64,000 bases of DNA, from positions 42,858-106,857 of the forward strand of contig NZ_SSNA01000091.1 in assembly GCF_004799445.1 (NCBI RefSeq), written 5' to 3'. Source of the DNA: Bradyrhizobium sp. (GTDB taxonomy: Bacteria; Pseudomonadota; Alphaproteobacteria; Rhizobiales; Xanthobacteraceae). Numbering within the stretch: the stretch's first letter is position 1; each line of letters begins with the position of its first letter. Positions 9,162-18,497 of this stretch are shown piece by piece. The notes under the pieces are model-generated. The model did no database searches and had not been told where the DNA came from. It saw nothing but the letters and a program-made list of their open reading frames with translations. A program made the position numbers and the translations under genes.

Positions 9162-10583
9162 TCACCGCGCCGCTCTGGCCCGTGACGCCACGGCGCGCGA
9201 TTTGCCTTTGCGGCCTGCCGGCGTGCAAAGCTCGGCAAGGCGACCGGCATGAGCGAACCGCTCCAGACCGTCGATCATCTCCTCCACGGCATCCGCCCGC
9301 TCCACGCCGATCACCTCGCTTGCGGCGGCGCGGAAACGCGCGCGGATCTCGCTTTCCGTCGCCGCGACGACGTCGGAGATTCTCCGGCTGATCCGTGCGC
9401 CGGTCGAAAGGCCGACCTCGACCTCGGCGCCCTGGGCAGCCGGGAAGGCGGCGGTGAAATCGCTGTCGCGCTTCAACCGCATCAGGGCGGCGAGCCGCAG
9501 CACCGCCGGATCATCGAGCCGGCGATAGTTTTCTTCCGCGACCGATTTGCGAACCAGCGCCGCCGCAACCCCATATTGGATGCTCATCTTGGCCTGCAGC
9601 GCGTGCCGGTACGGCCCCGGAAAATCGCAGCCGGGATAGTCGATGGCGGCGTCCGGAAGATGCACGGTGATGGCGTCGATGGCCGCGACGCTGTCGATCT
9701 CCTGGGCGACGCGGATCGCCGCCTGGCAGGCGGTCTGGGCGAAATTGCAAGCTGGAACGGGCTTGTTGTAGACCGCCAGGATCTCTTCGCTGCCCGCCGG
9801 AAACAACGCGATCGTGTCCGGCGAACGCACGCGTCCGAACGCCGCGAACAGTCCGGCCGGGCCTTCAATGATGTGTTCGGACCCCTGCGCCCCGGCTTCG
9901 GCAAGCTCGATCGCGGTAACGGCGCTGCGCGCGGCAAAGCCGGGATGGAAATACATGTCGCTGCCGCCTTCATGCGGCCATTGGTTGAGGCCGGACGAGG
10001 TGTTGGCGGCGAGCGCCAGCGCCGCGACCGATGCATCCTCGTCAAGACCAAGCAAAACACTGCCGGCCATGGCGCCGGCCAGCGGGCCGAGGATGCCGGT
10101 GGGCCGGAATAGCTGCGCCAGCGCGGTCGTCATCAGCGCCCGCCCGACACGACCGCCGACCTCGTACCCGATCGCCGCCGCACACAATAGCCGCGCGCCG
10201 GACACCGGGGTGCGTTGTGCAAGCGCCAGCAGAACCGGCCAGATCACCACGCCATGGTGGGCGATACTGCCCGCATGCATGTCCTCGCGGACCAGGCCAT
10301 GCCCGAGCGTGGCGTTGGCGAAGCTTGCATCGGCCGCCGACGTGACGATCGCGGACCCGACGATAGCCGACCCCGACGTCAGTTTGGCGGCGACTGCGAT
10401 GGCCTGCCGGCTGGTCGGCAGGTCGCGCGCCTCGAAGGCGCAGGACAGAAAGTCGAGCAGGCACATCTTGAGCTTGGCTTGTGCCGGCGCCGACAGCTGC
10501 GACAGATCGACCGCGCGTGCCGTGCGCACCATGGCGCGCGCGACCGAGACCTGCCGATGATCCGGAAGCGCGGTGGTGGCCAT
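9162..10583 (-). CDS. MmgE/PrpD family protein
   Basis: A 473-residue protein of the 2-methylcitrate dehydratase superfamily. Typical segments are LLDFLSCAFEARDLP near residue 45, the conserved ATLGHGLVREDMHAGSIAHH (which includes a pair of His residues in the usual active-site region), and NTSSGLNQWPHEGGSDMYFH. An AGGAGA box lies just before the ATG at 10583, which decides the start over one seven codons upstream. Characterised relatives dehydrate or decarboxylate tricarboxylic acids (2-methylcitrate dehydratase, aconitate decarboxylase). It is flanked by an importer and a hydroxyisobutyrate-dehydrogenase-like gene. Substrate inference: a branched di- or tricarboxylate. Confidence 0.9.
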   Translation of the reverse strand: MATTALPDHRQVSVARAMVRTARAVDLSQLSAPAQAKLKMCLLDFLSCAFEARDLPTSRQAIAVAAKLTSGSAIVGSAIVTSAADASFANATLGHGLVREDMHAGSIAHHGVVIWPVLLALAQRTPVSGARLLCAAAIGYEVGGRVGRALMTTALAQLFRPTGILGPLAGAMAGSVLLGLDEDASVAALALAANTSSGLNQWPHEGGSDMYFHPGFAARSAVTAIELAEAGAQGSEHIIEGPAGLFAAFGRVRSPDTIALFPAGSEEILAVYNKPVPACNFAQTACQAAIRVAQEIDSVAAIDAITVHLPDAAIDYPGCDFPGPYRHALQAKMSIQYGVAAALVRKSVAEENYRRLDDPAVLRLAALMRLKRDSDFTAAFPAAQGAEVEVGLSTGARISRRISDVVAATESEIRARFRAAASEVIGVERADAVEEMIDGLERFAHAGRLAELCTPAGRKGKSRAVASRARAAR

Positions 10584-10617
10584 GGGGCTTCTCCTGTCAC
10601 TCACATCCAGCGTTCGG

Positions 10618-11514
10618 CTATCCCCGGATCTGGACGCCCGCCCATTCCTCCGACAGTTTTGCGATCGAGGTGAAATCCGAATCCGGTCCGTATTTGGCCT
10701 GCGTCAATGCCAGGATCTGACGCACCACCGCGCCCATGATCATCGGTATTCCCATCGCTTCCGCCTCGTCGAGACAGAGCCGGACATCCTTGTAGGACAG
10801 CGCGGTCGCGAAGCCGAAATCGAAGGTACCCGGCAGCACCGCGCGCGGAAACTTGTCCTGTGTCGCGCTGTTGCGGCCGGAACTGACGTTGATGATATCG
10901 AGCAGCACTTTCGGATCAAGACCGGCCTTGACCCCCATCGCCATGCCCTCCGACGAGATCACCAGGGCCGCCGCCGCAAGCAGGTTGTTGACGAGCTTGG
11001 CGGTCTGCGCGAGTCCCGGCTTGTCGCCGGTATAGAACAGCTTGCCGAAATGCTTGAGGATCGGCTCGACCTTCGCGTCATAGACATCGCGCGGGCCCGA
11101 CACCATCACCGCCAGCGTACCGGCCTTGGCGCCGGTGATGCCGCCGCTGACGGGGGAATCGATCAGCGTGATCTGCCGCTCGCCCAGGCCCTTGGCGACG
11201 ATGGTCGCGACGCCCGGTCCGGTGGTGGAAAGGTCGATCACCGTCCGCACGCGATTACCGACACCGACGCCGTTCTCGCCGAGCGTCACCGCCTTGACGA
11301 TGTCCGGCGTCGGCAGGCTCAGGAGCACGATTTCGGCGGTCGACGCCACCTCGCCGGCGGAGCGGGCCAATCGTGCACCGCGCGCAACCAGATCAGCGGT
11401 GGCCTCCGGCTGCTTGTCGTAGACGCAGAGCGAGTAGCCGGCATCGAGCAGCCGCGACGCCATCGGGCCTCCCATGCGGCCAATGCCGATAAATCCGAGA
11501 AGCTCACCCGCCAT
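10618..11514 (-). CDS. NAD(P)-dependent oxidoreductase, 3-hydroxyisobutyrate dehydrogenase family
   Basis: A 298-residue beta-hydroxyacid dehydrogenase. GFIGIGRMGGPMASRLLDAG is the N-terminal cofactor motif, LIDSPVSGGITGAKAGTLAV is the substrate-binding loop, and KLVNNLLAAAALVISSEG includes the family catalytic lysine. GGAGG lies ten bases before the ATG at 11514. It lies between the LysR gene and the MmgE/PrpD gene, 34 bases from the latter, so it is probably in the same transcript. Relatives include tartronate semialdehyde reductase and glyoxylate/succinic semialdehyde reductase; these cannot be separated here. Confidence 0.92.
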   Translation of the reverse strand: MAGELLGFIGIGRMGGPMASRLLDAGYSLCVYDKQPEATADLVARGARLARSAGEVASTAEIVLLSLPTPDIVKAVTLGENGVGVGNRVRTVIDLSTTGPGVATIVAKGLGERQITLIDSPVSGGITGAKAGTLAVMVSGPRDVYDAKVEPILKHFGKLFYTGDKPGLAQTAKLVNNLLAAAALVISSEGMAMGVKAGLDPKVLLDIINVSSGRNSATQDKFPRAVLPGTFDFGFATALSYKDVRLCLDEAEAMGIPMIMGAVVRQILALTQAKYGPDSDFTSIAKLSEEWAGVQIRG

Positions 11515-11607
11515 CGCATATCCTCCGTTGTCGTCGTCCGGTCTTGATCGCCGGTCCGGCTGTTCGGACGGAAAGCTAGCGGCTCCCTCGAAGGAGAGCA
11601 TCGCCGT

Positions 11608-12603
11608 TTAGGGAATAACAGCTTTCCTGCGCGCGGCGGGCGATGCTGCATCGCCGCGAACGAGCGGCGGTTGTTTCCTTCCGTCCGGAGACAGCCACAG
11701 GCCCTGCTGAACGAGCTCTTGGACCTGACGACGTACCATCTTGGCCAGCGCACGCGTGGCGGTGGTGGTCGGCCGCTGGCTGGAAGTCGCCAGGATCAGT
11801 TGCCGCGTCAGGACCGGATCGACAATCGACCAGCTCTTGAGCCGGCCCGCCTCGATCAGATGGCGCGCGGGCCCGTACGACAGCAGAGTATAGCCAATGC
11901 CGCGCTCAACGAGACTTAAGGTCGACGGCATGGCGTCGACTTCAAGCACGACGCGCGGTTCGATCGCCGCCTCGCCGAGCAGCGCATCGACCACCAGCCG
12001 CAGGCCATGCGGACGGCTCGGCAGAATCATCGCCAGCTCGACAAGGCGCGACGCCGGCACCGGCCCCGCGGCCAGCCCGGCCGGATCGTTCACCGCCCCC
12101 AGCAGACTGATCTCCTCCTGAAGCAGCGGCTCCGAGCTCAGATTGCTGATGCGCGGCGCGTTGTAGAGCACCGCCACGTCGATCTTGCCGGTGATCAGCC
12201 ATTCCAACAGATGACCGCTGAACCCCTCCACCACCCGCATCGAGATCAGCGGAAATTCCGATCGAAAGCATTGCACCAGCGGCACCGTCAGGATCGATCC
12301 GACCGAGGGCGGCATGCCGATCGCGATGGTCCCGCGCGGCGACGACCGCAACGCCATGACCTCCGACGTCGCGCGAGTTACGGTATCGAGCACGCCGCCA
12401 GCATAGCTGTGAAGCAGCTTGCCCGCTTCGGTCAAAACAATGCCGCGCCCGTTACGATAGAAAAGCTCGATGCCGAGCTCCTGTTCGAGCGCCTTGATCT
12501 GCCGGCTCAACACCGGCTGCGCCACCGACAGCACCGCGCCCGCGCGGGAGAACGAGCCGAATTCGGCCAGCGTTGCGAAAGCCTTGAGCTGCTTGAGATC
12601 CAT
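11608..12603 (-). CDS. LysR family transcriptional regulator
   Basis: A 331-residue LTTR. The N-terminal winged helix-turn-helix is clear: MDLKQLKAFATLAEFGSFSR, then VLSVAQPVLSRQIKALEQEL. The rest is a periplasmic-binding-like effector domain with RVVEGFSGHLLEWLITGKID. It is divergent from the SDR gene at 12760 with 156 bases between them, the standard LTTR arrangement, and it is also the first gene of the minus-strand block. It may therefore control both the plus-strand run from 12760 and the importer block, responding to the transported acid. Confidence 0.92.
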   Translation of the reverse strand: MDLKQLKAFATLAEFGSFSRAGAVLSVAQPVLSRQIKALEQELGIELFYRNGRGIVLTEAGKLLHSYAGGVLDTVTRATSEVMALRSSPRGTIAIGMPPSVGSILTVPLVQCFRSEFPLISMRVVEGFSGHLLEWLITGKIDVAVLYNAPRISNLSSEPLLQEEISLLGAVNDPAGLAAGPVPASRLVELAMILPSRPHGLRLVVDALLGEAAIEPRVVLEVDAMPSTLSLVERGIGYTLLSYGPARHLIEAGRLKSWSIVDPVLTRQLILATSSQRPTTTATRALAKMVRRQVQELVQQGLWLSPDGRKQPPLVRGDAASPAARRKAVIP

Positions 12604-12759
12604 CCCGATCCATCCGCGCGGACACGTCCGATGCCCACGTTTTCAACATAACAGATAGCACGCGGACGACTGCGGACACGGTCCCCGGCATCTGGCAGCT
12701 TTTCGCTCCCGCGCCTCCCGCGTCGGGCAAACGCCAAAAAGCGTATCGGGGAGATCATA

Positions 12760-13500
12760 ATGTCCATTACGAAAAGGGGAACCGTTCTTCTGACGGGTGC
12801 GGCAGGAGGCCTCGGTCAGGCGATCGCACGCGCGGCCGTGGCCGCCGGGCGCCGGGTCGTGCTGGTCGACAGAAACGAGGGTTCACTCAATCGGTTCGCG
12901 GCCGAACTCGGCGCCATGGCCCATCCGGTCCTGCTCGACATTACCGACCATGCCGCCGTCGACCGCCTGCTCGATCAGGTCCCGGAAGCATTCCGGCCCG
13001 TCGACGTGCTGATCAACAATGCCGGACACGACATCGGCGGGCGCACGCGGTTCGACCAGGGTTCGCCCGATGACTGGACCGACATCATCCGCACCAACCT
13101 GATCGGCACGATGCGCGTCACCCGCGCTGTGCTGCCGGCGATGGTCGCGCGCAATGCGGGCCACATCGTCAACGTCAGCTCGATCAACGCGGTGCGAATT
13201 GTGCCCGACATGGCCGCCTACTCGGCCAGCAAGGCCGGCGTACGCATGTTCACGGAAACCATCCGGGGCGAACTCAGCGAGACCGCTATCCGGGTGACGG
13301 AAATCCTGCCCGGCCTGACCCGCACCGGCATCATCGTCACCCGCTACCGCGGCGATCAAGCCAAAGAAAATGCCTATTTCGATCAGTTCAAGATCGCGCT
13401 CGATCCGGAGGACGTCGCGCGGGTGATTGCGTTCGCGCTCGAACAGCCGCCGCACGTACAAATTGCCGAGATCATGGTTCTGCCGGTCAACCGGTATTAA
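12760..13500 (+). CDS. SDR-family oxidoreductase (YdfG-like)
   Basis: A 246-residue classical SDR: TGAAGGLG at about residues 12-19, NNAG near 86, SSINAVRIVPDMAAYSASKA holding the Ser/Tyr/Lys catalytic set, and EILPGLTRTGI afterwards. It resembles the YdfG group, which oxidises 3-hydroxy acids and serine-like compounds. First gene of a plus-strand run and divergent from the LysR gene, so likely controlled by it. Substrate unknown. Confidence 0.88.
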   Translation: MSITKRGTVLLTGAAGGLGQAIARAAVAAGRRVVLVDRNEGSLNRFAAELGAMAHPVLLDITDHAAVDRLLDQVPEAFRPVDVLINNAGHDIGGRTRFDQGSPDDWTDIIRTNLIGTMRVTRAVLPAMVARNAGHIVNVSSINAVRIVPDMAAYSASKAGVRMFTETIRGELSETAIRVTEILPGLTRTGIIVTRYRGDQAKENAYFDQFKIALDPEDVARVIAFALEQPPHVQIAEIMVLPVNRY

Positions 13501-13615
13501 AGTATCGGCACGACAAACTGACTGACATATTATAATACGAACATGTTCCCGCCCGGCTTCGCGGTCTTAGTGAGATCGGCAGAGCCCAAGCAAAAATTCA
13601 AACGGAGGATGCGCT

Positions 13616-14335
13616 ATGGCAATCGAGATCGATGCCCGCGGCAAGGGCGTTTCGGTCATCACCCTGGCGGGCCATGATGCGGGCAATTTCGTGTACACGC
13701 AGGATCTGCTCGATCTTGCTGCGGTCCTGACGATCTGCGCCTCGGACAAGGATTTGCGGGCGCTGGTCATCACCGGCCGCGGCAATACTTTTTGCGGTGG
13801 TCGCATCGGCGCCAAGGGTCTGACGCGCGCCTCCGAAGTCGCCGAGGATCTGAATGCAATCCTGAAGGTCAATAGTGCCCTCAATGCGCTCAGCGTGCCC
13901 TTGATCGTGGCGGTCGAAGGCCATGCGTTCGGATTTGCTTTCGGAATTACCACCCAGGCTGATTACGCGATCGCGGCGGAAGACGCTGTCTTCTCGCTTC
14001 CGGAGATGTCCCACGGATTGCCGCCCTTGATCGTTTTTTCCTACCTGTTCCGTTTTGTCCCCTACAAGCGCGCCTTCGAACTCGCCGTCACCAGCCGGCA
14101 GATCTCGGCGAAGGAGGCAGCCGATGCCGGCATTCTCACCGAGATCGTGCCGACCGGCACCAGCTTGAAGCGGGCAATCGAGGTTGCCGCCAAGATGGCC
14201 GTATTCGATCCGAAAGCGCTCGGCCTGCTTCGCAAGTTTGGCCGCGAGGCCGCGGATGTGCACTCCAGGTCGAAGAGCGAACACGCGGTCGCCTTGATGA
14301 GCGTGATGCTGGCGGAACGGACGGCTGCCCACTGA
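13616..14335 (+). CDS. Enoyl-CoA hydratase/isomerase family protein
   Basis: A 239-residue crotonase-fold protein. TGRGNTFCGGRIGAKGL replaces the usual FxAGADL oxyanion-hole segment, and EGHAFGFAFGITTQADYAIA supplies the second oxyanion-hole glycine. EDAVFSLPEMSHGLPP follows, but without the usual pair of catalytic glutamates clearly placed, so isomerase, hydrolase or decarboxylase chemistry is as possible as hydration. GGAGG precedes the ATG. The 115-base gap upstream is AT-rich in its first half and could hold its own promoter. Confidence 0.85.
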   Translation: MAIEIDARGKGVSVITLAGHDAGNFVYTQDLLDLAAVLTICASDKDLRALVITGRGNTFCGGRIGAKGLTRASEVAEDLNAILKVNSALNALSVPLIVAVEGHAFGFAFGITTQADYAIAAEDAVFSLPEMSHGLPPLIVFSYLFRFVPYKRAFELAVTSRQISAKEAADAGILTEIVPTGTSLKRAIEVAAKMAVFDPKALGLLRKFGREAADVHSRSKSEHAVALMSVMLAERTAAH

Positions 14336-14389
14336 GCCATGCGCCTCACACCTTTCAAAGTGTCGCTCTGCGAGCAATGGTACGAATAG

Positions 14390-15370
14390 ATGCCGATGAA
14401 TGTCTTGGTGACTGGGGGAGCTGGGTTTCTTGGCGGCTACGTCATGGCGGCGCTGGGAAGGCAGGGACACGAGGGGTTCGCGTATGACGTCGCGCCGCCG
14501 GGCGCGGACACGCTGGCGGTTTCACCGGATATCGGGGCCAGGTTCAGGGCGGGCCAGATCAACGATATCGCCCGGCTTGTCGATGTCTGCCGCAGCGAGA
14601 AGATCGACGCGATCATCCACACCGCGGGAATCGTCGGCCTTGAAGTGTCGCTGCAACAGCCGGTTGCGACCTACCAGACCAACGTCATGGGACTGGTGAA
14701 TGTCTGCGAGGTCGCGCGGCAATTGCGGATGCGGCGCGTCGTCCTGGTATCCAGCAATGCCGCCTATCACAAAGGCTCCGGCAGCAGCCTGGTGGAGAGC
14801 GATCCGGCATTTTCGATTCGGGAGGGCAATCCTGCCGGGCATTACGGCACGTCAAAAATGGCCGCCGAAGCCATCGGCCTTGCCTATGCGAGCTTCCAGG
14901 AACTCGATTTCCTCAGCTTGCGCGTCACCGCCATCTACGGCTTCGGCATGCGCAGCCCGATGTATATCAAGCCGATGGTCGAGAACGCGGTGCTCAGGCG
15001 CCCGACCCGTTTTGCCACCGGCGGTCGAATGAAGCGTGACTACACCCACGCTTTGGACTGCGCCGACGGAATTATCGCGGCGCTGCTGGCGCCGCGATGG
15101 GCCGCCGGCGAGCAACGGGTCATCAACATCGCCAGTGGCCGGGCCCGAACCGCCGCCGAGGTTGCCAGCATCGTTCGCGACGCGATCCCGGGGGCCGACA
15201 TCGAGATCGGCGACGCGCTGACGCCGCTGGAAGAACAGAACGTCAAGATGCGGGCTTCGCTCGATGTAACTGCCGCGAAGCGCCTGCTTGACTGGTCGCC
15301 GAAATGGCCGCTCGAAGCGGGCATTTCGGAATACGCCGAAACTTTCCGGCGCAACCTCATCCGTTCCTGA
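14390..15370 (+). CDS. NAD-dependent epimerase/dehydratase family protein
   Basis: A 326-residue extended SDR. MNVLVTGGAGFLGGYVMAAL carries the TGxxGxxG motif. HTAGIVGLEVSLQQP and VVLVSSNAAYHKGSG follow, and HYGTSKMAAEAIGL is the YxxxK catalytic motif. RDYTHALDCADGIIAALL is typical of sugar-nucleotide epimerases, but related enzymes act on small hydroxy acids or threonine-derived compounds. No sugar genes are nearby, so a catabolic role with the flanking genes is as likely as sugar metabolism. Confidence 0.85.
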   Translation: MPMNVLVTGGAGFLGGYVMAALGRQGHEGFAYDVAPPGADTLAVSPDIGARFRAGQINDIARLVDVCRSEKIDAIIHTAGIVGLEVSLQQPVATYQTNVMGLVNVCEVARQLRMRRVVLVSSNAAYHKGSGSSLVESDPAFSIREGNPAGHYGTSKMAAEAIGLAYASFQELDFLSLRVTAIYGFGMRSPMYIKPMVENAVLRRPTRFATGGRMKRDYTHALDCADGIIAALLAPRWAAGEQRVINIASGRARTAAEVASIVRDAIPGADIEIGDALTPLEEQNVKMRASLDVTAAKRLLDWSPKWPLEAGISEYAETFRRNLIRS

Positions 15371-15381
15371 ACGAGTGCACC

Positions 15382-16182
15382 ATGTCTGATCTTCCAAATT
15401 ATGAAGTCTATGCCATCCGCTACGCGACGCGGGCGTCGAAGCGATCGGACAATTTCGTCGGCGGAGATCCCCATGACGGCCCGATGCCGCTCGATTACTA
15501 CGTCTGGGCCGCGATTGGACCGGATCGCAGCTACGTCATCGATACCGGCTTCACCGCCGAGATCGCCGCCAAGCGCAAGCGCGACTATCTGCGTTGTCCG
15601 ATTGAATCGCTGAAGCTGGTAGGCCTCGATCCGGCGAAGGTCGCCGATGTCATCCTGACCCACCTGCATTACGATCATGTCGGCAATTTCGACAAGCTCC
15701 CGGCGGCGACTTTCCACCTGCAGGAAAGCGAGCTGCATTACGCCGTCGGCCGCTACATGCGGTACAAGAAGCTGCAGCATTCCTACGAGATCGAAGACGT
15801 CGTCGGCATGGTCCGCGCCAATTACGCCGGCCGGGTCAATTTCTACGATGGGGTGGCCGAGCTTTCGCCGGGGATCACGATCCATCCGGCGCCGGGCCAT
15901 TCGGCGGGCCTGCAATTCGTGCGCGTGCACACGCGGCGCGGATGGGTCGTTCTGGCCTCCGATGTCACGCATTTTTACGAGAATATGGAAGCGTACAAGC
16001 CGTATGTAACGGCCTTTCATATCGGCGGCATGCTTGAAGGCTTCGACAGGCTTCACGCCGCCGCCCCTTCGCCCCAACACATCGTTCCCGGCCACGATCC
16101 TCTGGTGATGAAACGTTACAAGGCGCCTCGCCCTGAGCTCGACGGCATCGTCGTGCGGCTGGATGAGCCACCCAACGCCTGA
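15382..16182 (+). CDS. Metallo-beta-lactamase fold hydrolase, N-acyl homoserine lactonase-like
   Basis: A 266-residue protein. THLHYDHVGN near residue 94 is the HxHxDH zinc motif, further ligands are in HPAPGHSAGL and LASDVTHFYENM, and VPGHDP ends the site. Overall spacing resembles AiiA/AttM-type lactonases. Start at 15382 follows the epimerase stop by 12 bases; an earlier in-frame start would overlap that gene. The role could be opening of a pathway lactone or quenching of acyl-homoserine lactone signals; context favours the first but does not prove it. Confidence 0.88.
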   Translation: MSDLPNYEVYAIRYATRASKRSDNFVGGDPHDGPMPLDYYVWAAIGPDRSYVIDTGFTAEIAAKRKRDYLRCPIESLKLVGLDPAKVADVILTHLHYDHVGNFDKLPAATFHLQESELHYAVGRYMRYKKLQHSYEIEDVVGMVRANYAGRVNFYDGVAELSPGITIHPAPGHSAGLQFVRVHTRRGWVVLASDVTHFYENMEAYKPYVTAFHIGGMLEGFDRLHAAAPSPQHIVPGHDPLVMKRYKAPRPELDGIVVRLDEPPNA

Positions 16183-16235
16183 GCTGCCGTGGAAAACGAA
16201 ATGCCGGATCTGAGCCGGACGCCGCGAGGGAGAGC

Positions 16236-17171
16236 ATGATGAAGATAGGCTTTGCAGGACTGGGCGCCATGGGAGGCCCGATGGCGGGTCACCTGCTGGA
16301 GGCAGGGCACAGGCTTCTGGTGCTGACCCGACGCCGCGAATCCGCCGGCGCCGCCGTCGCGAAGGGCGCAATCTGGGCTGAAACCGCCAAGGGCCTCGCG
16401 GCAGGGTCGGACATCGTTTTCACGGCGCTACCTGGCCCTGCGGAGATCGAGGCGATCATGGCAGGAGCGGATGGTCTGCGGGCCGGATTTTCGACCGGCG
16501 CGGCCTATATCGATCTTTCGACCAATTCTCCGGCACTCGTCCGCAAGCTGTCGTCCGATTTGGCCACCATCGGCGTTTCCATGCTCGATGCTCCCGTCAG
16601 CGGCGGGCCCAAGGGTGCGGCCTCCCGCAAGCTGGCGATCTGGGTCAGCGGAGAACGCGCGACCTTCGATACCTGCAAACCAATCCTCGATTTGCTCGGC
16701 GATCAGGTGCGCTATCTCGGGCCGAGCGGCAATGCCTCGGTCGCCAAGCTCGTCCACAACTGCGCCAATTATGGTATCCAGATGGTTCTGGCCGAAGCCT
16801 TCACGCTGGGGGTCAAGGCTGGCGTCGATCCCGTCGCCTTGTTCGGCGCGATCCGGCAGGGGTCGCTTGGCCGCCAGCGCGCCGTCGACCGCATGGCGGA
16901 TCAATTTCTGCCGCATGAATTCGACACGCCGGCGTTTGCCCTGGAACTGGCTCACAAGGACGTATCGTTGGCCACCGCGCTCGGCCGTGAAAACGATGTG
17001 CCGATGCGCTTCGCCAACATGACCTTGGCCGAAATGACCGAGGCGCTGAACAAGGGATGGGGAAAACGGGATTCCCGCGCCGCCATGCTGATCCAGGAAG
17101 AACGCGCCGGCCTGGACATTCGCGTTCCCCGCGAGGTGCTGCAGGACATTCTCAGGAACGAGCCGCTGTAA
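16236..17171 (+). CDS. NAD(P)-dependent oxidoreductase, 3-hydroxyisobutyrate dehydrogenase family
   Basis: A 311-residue beta-hydroxyacid dehydrogenase with GFAGLGAMGGPMAGHLLEAG at the N-terminus, SMLDAPVSGGPKGAASRKLA in the substrate loop and KLVHNCANYGIQMVLAEAFT with the family catalytic lysine. GAGGGAGAG precedes a tandem ATG ATG. It is a second member of the family in this window (the other is at 10618-11514), and the two are clearly diverged. It closes the enzyme run before two binding-protein genes. Confidence 0.92.
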   Translation: MMKIGFAGLGAMGGPMAGHLLEAGHRLLVLTRRRESAGAAVAKGAIWAETAKGLAAGSDIVFTALPGPAEIEAIMAGADGLRAGFSTGAAYIDLSTNSPALVRKLSSDLATIGVSMLDAPVSGGPKGAASRKLAIWVSGERATFDTCKPILDLLGDQVRYLGPSGNASVAKLVHNCANYGIQMVLAEAFTLGVKAGVDPVALFGAIRQGSLGRQRAVDRMADQFLPHEFDTPAFALELAHKDVSLATALGRENDVPMRFANMTLAEMTEALNKGWGKRDSRAAMLIQEERAGLDIRVPREVLQDILRNEPL

Positions 17172-17313
17172 GCGAACAAGCCGAGTACGAACCTGGCCAT
17201 AACGGCCAGGAGATGCCCGACAATCCATAACAAGACCGCCAAAGGCGGCGTCGCCCCGAGACACGTCGAAACCAGAAACCGATCGACGTCAATCGATGCG
17301 ACGGAGGGAGGAA

Positions 17314-18366
17314 ATGATGAAACCATTCTTGACGATTTGGGTGGCCGGCTTGCTGGCGTTGGCGGCAAACGGCACGGCGATGGCGAAAAATGCCGCACTC
17401 GAGAAAAAGAATATCGCGATATCGGTCGGCGGTTCTATCAGCCAGATGAACAAGGTCGCCTACTTCGTGGCGCTCAACCGCAAATACTTCGAACAGGAGG
17501 GACTGACCATCGATTCCACGGCTTTCGCGTCGGGAACGGCGGCGCTGCAGAGCCTGGTTGCGGGCGGAGCGGATGTGGCGGAAGGCGCCTACGAGCATAC
17601 GCTGCGCATGCAGACCAAGGGGGTCAATCTTACCTGTCTGGTGGCCTACGGACGCTATCCAGGCAACGTCCTGGTGGTGCGGAAATCGCTCGCCGACCAG
17701 ATCAGGAAAATTGCCGACCTCAAGGGCAAGAAGATCGGCGTCTCGGCGCCCGGGTCCTCCACGCACAATTTTGTCGCAGGATTGATGGAACGGGCCGGTG
17801 TGTCCTGGAAGGACGCCAGCTATGTCTCCATCGGCACCGGCCCGAGCGCGGTCGCGGCAATGAAGACGGGCGGCGAACTCGACGCCCTTGTCAACCTCGA
17901 TCCGGCGATCAACGCGCTTTTGGATGGCGGAGATGCCGTCATCCTCTCCGACAGCCGAACCGCGGAAGGCACCATGGCGGCCTTCGGCGGCGAGTATCTT
18001 GCCGATTGCCTGTTCGTGAAGAATGAATTTCTGAAGGCCAATCCCAATACCTCCCAGGCCATCACCAACGCCGTTGTCCACGCCATGCAATGGCTGAAAA
18101 CCGCGTCGATCGATGACATCATCAAGTCCCTGCCCCCCGCCTATTACAAGAGCGATGAGGCGCTCTATCGGGAGTCGCTGGAGAAAAATATTTCCGCGTT
18201 CCAATGGGATGGCTTCATCACGCCGGAAGCCGCCAAGAACGTGCTCGATTCCATAGCGGTGCTCGATCCGGCCCTGCGACAGGCGAAGATCGATTTCAGC
18301 CTGACCTACGACAACAGGTTGATAGAAACCGCGCTGAAGAAATATCACTCGCCGGTGTCGCAGTGA
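17314..18366 (+). CDS. ABC transporter substrate-binding protein (NMT1/SsuA-like), orphan
   Basis: A 350-residue exported binding protein: hydrophobic signal FLTIWVAGLLALAANGTAMA, then KNIAISVGGSISQMNKVAYF and YFEQEGLTIDSTAFASGTAA as in the NMT1/taurine-nitrate group. GGAGGGAGGAA directly precedes the tandem ATG at 17314. It is followed, after about 130 bases, by another binding protein with its own ATPase and permeases, so it may share that importer as a second receptor with different specificity. Confidence 0.88.
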   Translation: MMKPFLTIWVAGLLALAANGTAMAKNAALEKKNIAISVGGSISQMNKVAYFVALNRKYFEQEGLTIDSTAFASGTAALQSLVAGGADVAEGAYEHTLRMQTKGVNLTCLVAYGRYPGNVLVVRKSLADQIRKIADLKGKKIGVSAPGSSTHNFVAGLMERAGVSWKDASYVSIGTGPSAVAAMKTGGELDALVNLDPAINALLDGGDAVILSDSRTAEGTMAAFGGEYLADCLFVKNEFLKANPNTSQAITNAVVHAMQWLKTASIDDIIKSLPPAYYKSDEALYRESLEKNISAFQWDGFITPEAAKNVLDSIAVLDPALRQAKIDFSLTYDNRLIETALKKYHSPVSQ

Positions 18367-18497
18367 TACCGGCGCCAAATGCCTCCGCCCGGCGGGCCCG
18401 GCCCGCAACTTTGTTCTAGGCCTGGGCGGGAAGCGTGGGCTAGGTTTGCCACAACAATAAGGCCCCCAGAGGTGGCCAATATGGGGAGAAGCGCGTG